Part shown: positions 1 through 5,459 of the stretch, piece by piece | How the letters are laid out: each line of letters starts with the position of its first letter | Numbering within the stretch: position 1 is the stretch's first letter | NCBI GenBank assembly: GCA_028717165.1 | Contig: JAQUOK010000199.1 | Coordinates: 1-6,301 of the forward strand | DNA length: 6,301 nt | Reading direction: 5' to 3' | Source of the DNA: Victivallaceae bacterium | GTDB lineage: Bacteria; Verrucomicrobiota; Lentisphaeria; Victivallales; Victivallaceae | Program-made: the position numbers and the translations under genes | Notes under the pieces: model-generated | What the model was told of the DNA's origin: nothing | What the model saw: only the letters and a program-made list of their open reading frames with translations | The model's database searches: none

Positions 1-292
1 TTGCGCTTTAATCAGTACCGCGCTCGCTAAGCGATGTCCTCCAAAATGCGCAAAGCAAATTTTTGGAGGACGTTGAGCGGGCGAGCCGGACGGGAAACGC
101 CGGATATCGACTTTTGTCGGCCTCGTCCGGGTATCTGGATTTTTATGTTTTCTCCGTTTTCAGCGTTTGTTTTTCAGAATCCTTTCCGGCCGCTTCACGG
201 TCTTGCCGGGGAAGCAAAATTGACTTGTTCAGCGCCGCCTGATTTATTTAAGCCAAGGCGGGATTTGCCCGCAACAAAATAAGCTTGACCGC
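1..292. other. Non-coding left flank with inverted repeats
   Basis: I see no gene here that I can support. The first frame reads nine codons from the left edge to a TAA at 28-30, which could be the end of a plus-strand gene lying outside the window, but nine codons cannot be assigned. An 82-codon plus-strand frame (34-282) has no RBS, starts inside an inverted repeat and resembles no family I know, so I treat it as chance. The stretch holds a long inverted repeat (22-86), a second pair of complementary arms CCGGACG / CGTCCGG at 86-92 and 124-130, and a small GCGGG / CCCGC hairpin at 258-272 downstream of the prepilin-like gene. That small hairpin has no T-tract on the minus strand, so it is at best a weak terminator. 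Confidence 0.55.
22..86. repeat. Nested inverted repeat (11-bp perfect inner stem)
   Basis: The inner arms GTCCTCCAAAA (36-46) and TTTTGGAGGAC (61-71) are perfect reverse complements around a 14-base loop (47-60). Outer arms GCTCGC (22-27) and GCGAGC (81-86) also match, with an imperfect middle. As RNA this would be a stable hairpin on either strand. It has no clear U-tract after the stem, so it is not a textbook terminator. It could be a transcription end, a mobile palindromic repeat or the remnant of an element end. The arms are read directly from the sequence; the role is unknown. Confidence 0.65.
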
Positions 293-1150
293 TTACCACC
301 AGAAAGAGGTTATTTCATATTCCGAACGTACTTGCCGGGAAAGCTCAGAAGTCGAGTTCCATTTTACATGACCGTCGAAAAACAGAGTGTTGGCTCCAAG
401 CGGAAAAACGTTTCCGGGATGTGACACCAGAGTTGAGTTCCAGGTTTCCCCCGCACTCAGACTGGTTGTACCGGTGGCGCTGGTACTTGAACTTCCGGTT
501 AAATCCGCCATTAATACGTCCCGGGAGGTTTTACGGTTCAGATAAGGAGAAAACGGATAGTTGGCGCCGGAAGGAGAGGACAGATGACCGCTTTCAAACC
601 GGCCGCAATATGAATACCCGATAAACAGCGCATTATCGCCGGAACCGAAAATATGACCGGGATAGGTGGTAAAGTAAACCTTGTACGTCTTATAAGTGAC
701 ATACTGATTTGAAGGACAATAAAAAAGCTGGCCGTTTTTTCCCAGATAATTCCACAGCGCTTCGGCCGGTCCCACCGTTCCGGAGACTGAAGATTCCGGC
801 AATGCCTTCAGGTAATTCCGTTGTGCGGATGATTGATCAACCGGAAGGCAGCCGCTGTAATCATTGGCATAGCACATCAAAGCGGTACCGATTTGTTTCA
901 GATTGTTTTTACATACCGCCTGTCGCGCCTTTTCGCGGGCCTTGTTCAGTGCCGGCAGCAGCATGGCGGCGAGAATCGCGATGATGGCGATCACGATGAG
1001 GAGCTCGATAAGCGTAAAAATTTCTGCCCGCCCGGATAAATTCAGGTCCGCTTTTAACCTGCCGTAATAAACGGGCGGACCGAAATTACTGCTCCTGAAA
1101 AAATTCTGATTTTTTTCCGGCCGACTGATTTTGTCATTTACTTTTATCAT
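293..1150 (-). CDS. Prepilin-like H-X9-DG-type protein
   Basis: A 285-residue protein with an N-terminal prepilin-type segment: FTLIELL at residues 45-51, then a hydrophobic helix to about residue 65, then LLPALNKAREKAR and NNLKQIG (83-88). This is the type IV pilin / type II secretion pseudopilin signature, so it is probably membrane-anchored and processed by a prepilin peptidase before F45. The C-terminus has NTLFFDGHVKW (254-264), the core of the prepilin-associated H-X9-DG motif. The nearest preceding His (H244) is 14 residues before the Asp rather than 9, so the spacing is unusual. Residue -1 to the expected cut is Ile, not the usual Gly, and the 44-residue leader is long. The start is supported by AGGAGG (1159-1164) eight bases upstream; no other Met occurs before the helix. 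Such proteins are very numerous in Lentisphaerota and their role (surface structures or secretion) is not settled. Family call firm, function unknown. Confidence 0.9.
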   Translation of the reverse strand: MIKVNDKISRPEKNQNFFRSSNFGPPVYYGRLKADLNLSGRAEIFTLIELLIVIAIIAILAAMLLPALNKAREKARQAVCKNNLKQIGTALMCYANDYSGCLPVDQSSAQRNYLKALPESSVSGTVGPAEALWNYLGKNGQLFYCPSNQYVTYKTYKVYFTTYPGHIFGSGDNALFIGYSYCGRFESGHLSSPSGANYPFSPYLNRKTSRDVLMADLTGSSSTSATGTTSLSAGETWNSTLVSHPGNVFPLGANTLFFDGHVKWNSTSELSRQVRSEYEITSFWW

Positions 1151-1158
1151 GATGCCGT

Positions 1159-1164
1159 CCTCCT
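1159..1164 (-). promoter_or_regulatory. Ribosome binding site of the prepilin-like gene
   Basis: AGGAGG read on the minus strand, a full Shine-Dalgarno match, with an eight-base spacer to the ATG at 1150. It fixes the start that gives the unusually long 44-residue leader. Confidence 0.85.
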
Positions 1165-1189
1165 GATATTTGACCTGACTCTTTACTTA

Positions 1190-1219
1190 ATTATACGTTC
1201 CGGCTTTGCGTTTTGCCAT
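1190..1219 (-). promoter_or_regulatory. Candidate promoter of the prepilin-like gene
   Basis: On the minus strand an exact TATAAT lies at 1190-1195. A weak -35 candidate, ATGGCA (1214-1219), matches four of six consensus positions with an 18-base spacer. Transcription would begin near 1183, leaving a leader of about 33 bases that contains the RBS. The -10 is strong and the -35 is weak. A separate promoter agrees with the terminator at 1365-1388 that closes the upstream FGE-like gene. Confidence 0.5.
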
Positions 1220-1276
1220 TGAGATCGGGCCGAACATAGCCGTTTTTCCGTTTCAGTTATTGCGTGTTCACTGCCG

Positions 1277-1309
1277 TCCGGTTCTGACCGCTTGGCGGTT
1301 GAAGCCGGA
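1277..1309. repeat. Long imperfect hairpin in intergenic region
   Basis: TCCGG-TTC (1277-1284) pairs with GAA-G-CCGGA (1301-1309) with one bulged base, and inside it ACCGC (1287-1291) pairs with GCGGT (1295-1299) around a TTG loop. Its right arm GCCGGA (1304-1309) is also the left arm of the next hairpin, so on one RNA the two cannot form together. No known riboswitch or RNA family was recognised. Confidence 0.5.
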
Positions 1310-1340
1310 CTCCGTCCGTCCGGCATAATTTTTATTTTAT
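1304..1340 (+). terminator. Plus-strand terminator-like hairpin
   Basis: GCCGGAC (1304-1310) and GTCCGGC (1318-1324) form a perfect seven-base stem with a seven-base loop, followed on the plus strand by ATAATTTTTATTTTAT (1325-1340). That is terminator-like in the plus direction, yet no plus-strand gene is visible upstream. It may stop antisense transcription or end a small unannotated RNA. Confidence 0.45.
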
Positions 1341-1364
1341 ATCCCTGGGTCAGGCTTTCTACTG

Positions 1365-1388
1365 CGAAAAATTTCCGGCTTTGCCGGA
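1365..1388 (-). terminator. Rho-independent terminator of the FGE-like gene
   Basis: On the minus strand TCCGGC-AAA-GCCGGA forms a perfect six-base stem with a three-base loop (1374-1388), followed by AAATTTTTC (1373 down to 1365). It lies 23 bases after the stop codon of the FGE-like gene, the expected place for the end of the glycosidase / FGE-like transcript. Confidence 0.65.
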
Positions 1389-1410
1389 TGATTTTCTCAT
1401 CGCGAAACCC

Positions 1411-2067
1411 TCAATCCGACAAACTCCTGGCGCATCTGAATCCGATCATGGCGGAACAGCCGTATTTCACCGCGCTCCGATAAGTGCTCATAATATTTTC
1501 CGGCGGGGAGGCCCAGGAACCGCCGCGCATGATCTGTCTTCCCGCCGGCATGTCTTTAATCATCTTTCCCCAGGGATAAGGAGTCCACCGGCCCTGAACG
1601 ATTTCCCAGACATTGCCGGCCAGATCATATACCCCTTCCGGAGTTTTCCCCAGCGGATAACTGCCTACCGGGGTTGTATGTCCGGCCAGATAGTTGTAAT
1701 TCGCCCGTCCCGGATCGGGTTTTTCATTGCCCCAGGGATAGCGGCGGGCATTGCTGCCGCGCGCGGCGATTTCCCATTCATATTCTGTCGGCAGCCGTTT
1801 TCCCGCCCACCGGGCGTACGCTTTGGCGGCTTCAGGGGTTATATATACGGCGGGATAATATTCTTTCCCCGGAATGACGGAATAGGAACCTTTACCTTTT
1901 TTCACAATTCCGCACAGATTGGGATCCGCCATATCTTCGACATAGTAATTGTCGTTTTCTCCGGTATTGAGGAAACGGACATATTCGCCGATCGTGACCG
2001 GATAGCGATCGATATAAAAGCCGCTTACCGTGACTGTTCCCAGGGGCGACTCTTCGCAGTCAGTCAT
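1411..2067 (-). CDS. FGE-sulfatase-fold protein, N-terminally interrupted
   Basis: This 218-residue frame covers most of an FGE-sulfatase domain (SUMF1 / formylglycine-generating-enzyme fold). Markers in order: VSGFYIDRYPVTIGEYVRFL (14-33), AYARWAGKRLPTEYEWEIAA (83-102), YPWGN (110-114), PVGSYPLGKTPEGVYDLAGN (133-152), RGGSW (181-185) and GFRCA (209-213). True FGE carries two catalytic cysteines shortly after the GGS(W/Y) motif; here that stretch reads ASPPENIMSTYR with none, so formylglycine synthesis is unlikely. Many bacterial family members lack these cysteines and have other or unknown roles. The ATG at 2067 overlaps the stop of the 53-codon frame upstream (ATGA) and lacks a clear RBS. 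Reading this frame upstream gives TYIIGPD just before the Met, which looks like the missing start of the domain, so the gene is probably frameshifted. It follows the glycosidase gene closely and ends at a good terminator. No signal peptide is visible. Confidence 0.8.
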   Translation of the reverse strand: MTDCEESPLGTVTVSGFYIDRYPVTIGEYVRFLNTGENDNYYVEDMADPNLCGIVKKGKGSYSVIPGKEYYPAVYITPEAAKAYARWAGKRLPTEYEWEIAARGSNARRYPWGNEKPDPGRANYNYLAGHTTPVGSYPLGKTPEGVYDLAGNVWEIVQGRWTPYPWGKMIKDMPAGRQIMRGGSWASPPENIMSTYRSAVKYGCSAMIGFRCARSLSD

Positions 2068-2225
2068 ATCCGGGCCGATAATATAGGTTCCTCGGGAGCA
2101 TAATAGTCTCGTGCCCTTTCTTGAACTGGTATTTCTGTACCATCTTTCAGCATGACTGTTATGCTTTTTATACCGACATCGTTACTTTTTTTCCCCATAG
2201 GATTACATTGCATGCGTACTGACAT
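2064..2225 (-). CDS. Short frame, probable 5' part of the FGE-like gene
   Basis: A 53-codon frame starting MSVRMQCNPMGKKSND and containing KSITVMLKDGTEIPVQERA, then DYYAPEEP before it ends ILSARI-stop. AAAGG (2234-2238) lies eight bases upstream of the ATG, and the gap to the glycosidase stop is only 42 bases, which suits a cotranscribed second gene. One additional T after the CCT codon of EEP would join it in frame to the next ORF as EEP-Y-IIGPDMTDCEESP, giving one protein of about 266 residues. I therefore read it as the true N-terminus of the FGE-like gene, separated by a one-base loss near 2083-2088 or by a sequencing error. The alternative is a separate small protein coupled by the ATGA overlap. 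No signal peptide or recognised domain of its own. Confidence 0.55.
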   Translation of the reverse strand: MSVRMQCNPMGKKSNDVGIKSITVMLKDGTEIPVQERARDYYAPEEPILSARI

Positions 2226-2267
2226 ATCTAAAACCTTTCATTGGTCAATTAATATATGGACAACTTA

Positions 2268-5200
2268 TCAAAACGGATTATTAATCCGCTTGATTTTGAT
2301 TTCCTGAGTTTCTATCAACTGTTTCTGTTCATTAAAAAGTTCCGCCGATATTGAATAGAGGCCAGGCGGCAGTTGAGTTGTTTGTAAAGGGATATCTATT
2401 ATATGTGACGGCAAAATAATATCCTGTTTTGAAATTATTTTGTCTTTTGCTAAGAAAGAAAGTCTCAAAACGGTGTTATTTCTATCACTATCGCTTAGGT
2501 TGATTATCGTTCTAAGTTTTATCTGTTCCTCCGACAAATACGAAACCGGATCGGCTTCCAATTTTACAATTGTACTGGGAACAGTAAAAAATTTTACTTT
2601 CTGCAGACATAAAAAATTGTTTCTCAGATTAATTACATTAAAAACCAATTTACCGTCTTTTCCTTTGCATTCAACCTTATAAGGCAGGGAAATTTTTTTA
2701 GTCTCAGCCGGATTAACGGAGAACTCTACATGTTCCGATTTCATGCATCCGTCAAATTCCCATTTCACCTCCGCTTTTAAATCCAGTTTTTCAGAACTGT
2801 TGTTTCTGATTTCCGCTGTTAAAATATTGTTGCCGAAAGATAAGGTTCCGAAATTAAATTTAACTAATTCGCAGCAATAATTTCCAGGGGTAAAATTAAA
2901 CTGAACTTTGTTAAATTGCGATGGTCGGTGAAAGTTGCCGTTCATTAATAGAGCCCATGTCTGACAAGTACATGTCCTCGGTTCCCAACGTCCTGCATTA
3001 ACACCCCATAAAGAGGGAAGAACTGTGTCTGCTGCTATATTTGCCCATGGTATTTTAATCTCTGTTGTCCAACCTTCTTTACCCAAATTGGATTTCACTT
3101 CAGTATTGCTGTCCCACCCAATATTCCTGTTTTGCACGGATGAATAGTAATTGTCGCACAAAAGACCTTTCGCATTGACAAGGAGATGGTAATACGATTT
3201 TCCCGTCGCACCTGGATCAAGAAAAATCTCTATACCGTCATCTCCCCACTCCCACTCCCCATCTCTTTTATTCATTTTATCGGAAACCAATTTATCCATA
3301 TCGGAATCGCTGCAATCAAAAGCTAAATACAAATAAACATCATCATAACCCATATAAACGAGTGTTTTATTCTCAATAATTTTTCTTGTTTCTGAAAGCG
3401 GTAATTTTAACTTCTGATGCATTATAATATCTTTCAGCTTGCTGTTAAACACGAGCGGCTTACTTAGTTTTGGAATTTCCAGTAATTTTGTTTTACTGTC
3501 TGAAAGTTCCATTATGGCATGGATGATTTCTGCGCGGAAGTCATTCAAATCACTTTCCGAAATATCAAAAAGCACTTCACCCAAGTTAATGCTAATTCTG
3601 TTCAATATTTTATCAATAACGTCTTGTGCTCTGCGGGCTTTTTCAGTATCTTTTTCCTGTTTAATCAGTTCAGTGAGGGTCGTCAGATATCTGACATCAT
3701 TGATTCCCTCTCTGAGCGCTTCAGATTGGAGTGTCGGAATTGGTCCTTCCAATGACGGATATGCGATAAACATATTTTTTTCCGGTCGTTTACCGCTGAA
3801 TTCATCATAGGGATCATTCCCCCCGCCTGCCAGCCAACTACAGTACGGTGCTATTCCCGTAAAACCTGATTTCCAAAGCATAAACCCGGCCAATAACCGA
3901 TTTTGCTTGGGATTTTCTTCCCAAGGTTGCCAGTAAGTCCAAACCTCTTTTTTCGATCCCGCCTCTTTTTTTATTTCTTCTGGAGAAACTCCTGGATAAA
4001 CACTGCCGTAGTTATATGCAGGAAGATCATTGAGCGGTCCCAAAATGTCAAACCCTCCATCTGCAATTGAACGATATGCGGCGGCTGTAGTAAGTCCGCC
4101 ACCTCTGTGAATGGCCTCATATATTTCCTTGCATACTCCTACGGCATAATCCGGTGGCGGAGCATCCTTATAGACGGCCCTTTTCGGATTCCGATTAGCT
4201 TCGTCAATACCGTAGTAAAATAATTTGATAGAGCCATCAAATTGTTGTTTGACAAATGCTTCAGTTTCGCTTGTCACTTTTTCTATGGTATAGAAAAATA
4301 ATTTCCTGTCTTCTTCTGTTTTGCAATAGTCTCTGTAGTGTAAAGATTTTCCATCAATCTTAGAATAGTCCCCGATATAAGGAGTAAATCCTGTAAAACC
4401 TGCCTCTTTATGAAATTGCAATGATTTACCAAGATTGCTTAAATCAAGAACCAGTTTACCATTCTTACTTGAACCTATTATTGGAGCATATGTCGTAATG
4501 TATTGAAAACCATATTCTTTGATAGCCTTCAAGTCCTTGCGGCATTGTTCCTCCCAGGTTTTCATATCTGGATATACTCCAGGAACGTACCACGGCAGAC
4601 CGAAAGATGAACCTGTATAGTAAATTGAATAAGACTTACTTGGAGGAAGAAGTTTTATCGGCAGGACTTCAAGGTTTAATTCCAGTCTGGTTTCCGGCCC
4701 GTTTCCAGGTTTTATTATAACGGCCCCAGAATAGTTTCCCGGAATCGTGGACTTTGATGTTTTGACAGTAAGCCATATCTGCTTTGAAGTATTTACGGGA
4801 ATATCAGTAACAACATAAGACGTCAGGGGCATGGAAGATAAATATCCTTTCAGTACCAGACGGTCATCCTTTACCAGCAGTTCCGGTATTATCACTTCCT
4901 TGTCTTTTTCTATAGTATCCCGCTGCTTCCAGCATTTGACAATACGCAAATCAACTGCACTACCCTGAATTATATTTCCCCCCGACCTCAAATCCGTAAC
5001 CGAGATATTTACATCTTTAAATTCTTTAAGTGCATAAATACTAAAAGTAATTGGCGCATACTCGTCTAATGACGCGCAAAAGGATATTTTATTTCTGATA
5101 ATTTCTCGAGGAACTGGAAGATATGAAGGACTGATCTGTTCAAGCGTAGGTTTTTCGTAAATGAAATATCCTCTTTCTAAATCTGCCTTTTCCGGTTCAT

Positions 5201-5318
5201 ATGTTTTTATTTTTCCGTAACAGAGGCATGTATATGATAATAAATACATAAGCGTCAGGCAGGTGAAAACTTTTTTCAGCCAGTCCAGTTTCATTTCAAT
5301 TCTAATGCTGTTATCCAT
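2268..5318 (-). CDS. Secreted GH123-like (DUF4091) glycosidase with CBM9-like domain
   Basis: A 1016-residue multidomain protein. Residues 14-35 form a hydrophobic signal peptide (KKVFTCLTLMYLLSYTC), cut probably near CYG-K36, so the enzyme is exported. Residues about 55-225 look like an N-terminal beta-sandwich. Residues about 230-545 match the DUF4091 / GH123 catalytic barrel: LFYYGIDEANRN (366-377) holds an adjacent Asp-Glu pair (D372-E373), as in GH123 beta-N-acetylgalactosaminidases, where these residues drive substrate-assisted catalysis; WTYWQPWEENP (460-470) and GFMLWKSGFTGIAPYCSW (478-495) are typical later motifs, and LREGINDVRYL (535-545) closes the domain. Residues about 615-805 resemble a CBM9-like fold (VYLYLAFDCSDSD, GDDGIEIFLDP, WTTEIKIPW). 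Residues 806-1016 are beta-rich and unassigned. The start is supported by AAGGA (5326-5330), seven bases upstream. A GalNAc-containing substrate is an inference; many DUF4091 proteins are uncharacterised. The gene is more AT-rich than its left neighbours. Confidence 0.85.
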   Translation of the reverse strand: MDNSIRIEMKLDWLKKVFTCLTLMYLLSYTCLCYGKIKTYEPEKADLERGYFIYEKPTLEQISPSYLPVPREIIRNKISFCASLDEYAPITFSIYALKEFKDVNISVTDLRSGGNIIQGSAVDLRIVKCWKQRDTIEKDKEVIIPELLVKDDRLVLKGYLSSMPLTSYVVTDIPVNTSKQIWLTVKTSKSTIPGNYSGAVIIKPGNGPETRLELNLEVLPIKLLPPSKSYSIYYTGSSFGLPWYVPGVYPDMKTWEEQCRKDLKAIKEYGFQYITTYAPIIGSSKNGKLVLDLSNLGKSLQFHKEAGFTGFTPYIGDYSKIDGKSLHYRDYCKTEEDRKLFFYTIEKVTSETEAFVKQQFDGSIKLFYYGIDEANRNPKRAVYKDAPPPDYAVGVCKEIYEAIHRGGGLTTAAAYRSIADGGFDILGPLNDLPAYNYGSVYPGVSPEEIKKEAGSKKEVWTYWQPWEENPKQNRLLAGFMLWKSGFTGIAPYCSWLAGGGNDPYDEFSGKRPEKNMFIAYPSLEGPIPTLQSEALREGINDVRYLTTLTELIKQEKDTEKARRAQDVIDKILNRISINLGEVLFDISESDLNDFRAEIIHAIMELSDSKTKLLEIPKLSKPLVFNSKLKDIIMHQKLKLPLSETRKIIENKTLVYMGYDDVYLYLAFDCSDSDMDKLVSDKMNKRDGEWEWGDDGIEIFLDPGATGKSYYHLLVNAKGLLCDNYYSSVQNRNIGWDSNTEVKSNLGKEGWTTEIKIPWANIAADTVLPSLWGVNAGRWEPRTCTCQTWALLMNGNFHRPSQFNKVQFNFTPGNYCCELVKFNFGTLSFGNNILTAEIRNNSSEKLDLKAEVKWEFDGCMKSEHVEFSVNPAETKKISLPYKVECKGKDGKLVFNVINLRNNFLCLQKVKFFTVPSTIVKLEADPVSYLSEEQIKLRTIINLSDSDRNNTVLRLSFLAKDKIISKQDIILPSHIIDIPLQTTQLPPGLYSISAELFNEQKQLIETQEIKIKRINNPF

Positions 5319-5325
5319 ACCACAT

Positions 5326-5330
5326 TCCTT
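5326..5330 (-). promoter_or_regulatory. Ribosome binding site of the glycosidase gene
   Basis: AAGGA on the minus strand with a seven-base spacer to the ATG at 5318. It favours this start over the internal Met9 (ATG at 5292-5294), which has only weak purine-rich sequence upstream. Both starts leave the signal peptide intact. Confidence 0.7.
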
Positions 5331-5348
5331 CTTTTTTTAGTTTTTTAT

Positions 5349-5377
5349 ATTATTTTGTAACAGTTCACTTGATTCAA
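5349..5377 (-). promoter_or_regulatory. Candidate promoter of the glycosidase operon
   Basis: On the minus strand TTGAAT (5372-5377) and AATAAT (5349-5354) are separated by 17 bases, matching four of six and five of six consensus positions. The -10 lies about 30 bases before the glycosidase start. The surrounding DNA is AT-rich, so chance matches are easier here, but spacing and position are both right. The -35 lies inside the palindrome at 5367-5379. Confidence 0.45.
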
Positions 5378-5379
5378 GT
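5367..5379. promoter_or_regulatory. Palindrome, candidate operator
   Basis: ACTTGA-T-TCAAGT is a perfect six-base inverted repeat around one central base. It covers the putative -35 of the glycosidase promoter and ends 9 bases before the -35 of the divergent transposase promoter. A dimeric repressor could bind here and control the glycosidase gene. No regulator gene is in the window and I do not recognise the site, so this is an inference from symmetry and position. Confidence 0.35.
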
Positions 5380-5388
5380 AAAGAATTA

Positions 5389-5417
5389 TTGACTTTTGTC
5401 GCTATTTTTGCTAAACT
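5389..5417 (+). promoter_or_regulatory. Candidate promoter of the transposase gene
   Basis: TTGACT (5389-5394, five of six) and TAAACT (5412-5417, four of six) are 17 bases apart and lie just over 40 bases upstream of the transposase ATG. Its direction is opposite to the glycosidase promoter and the two -35 boxes are only 11 bases apart. Confidence 0.5.
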
Positions 5418-5447
5418 ACTTATAACAGGTTCGTAATTAACTGATTC

Positions 5448-5452
5448 GGAGG
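5448..5452 (+). promoter_or_regulatory. Ribosome binding site of the transposase gene
   Basis: GGAGG with a seven-base spacer to the ATG at 5460. It supports that start over the in-frame Met at residue 53 and over the out-of-frame ATG at 5467. Confidence 0.8.
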
Positions 5453-5459
5453 AAACTCC

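Noticed and set aside
34..282. 82-codon plus-strand frame in the left flank
   Set aside because: No RBS, starts in the loop region of an inverted repeat, no recognisable motif and a composition like random translation of GC-rich DNA.
2080..2092. Programmed -1 ribosomal frameshift in the FGE-like gene
   Set aside because: No X-XXY-YYZ slippery heptamer and no obvious downstream stimulatory structure; a mutation or sequence error is simpler.
1381..2103. 240-codon plus-strand frame
   Set aside because: Antisense to the FGE-like gene, whose family motifs are clear on the minus strand; a GC-rich shadow frame.
3439..3810. Plus-strand frames opposite the glycosidase
   Set aside because: Antisense shadows of a gene with recognisable domains; low-complexity Ser/Leu-rich translation.
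5220..5240. Lipoprotein signal in the glycosidase
   Set aside because: The residues before the cysteines (SYT-C, TCL-C) do not fit the lipobox; an ordinary signal peptidase I site fits better.
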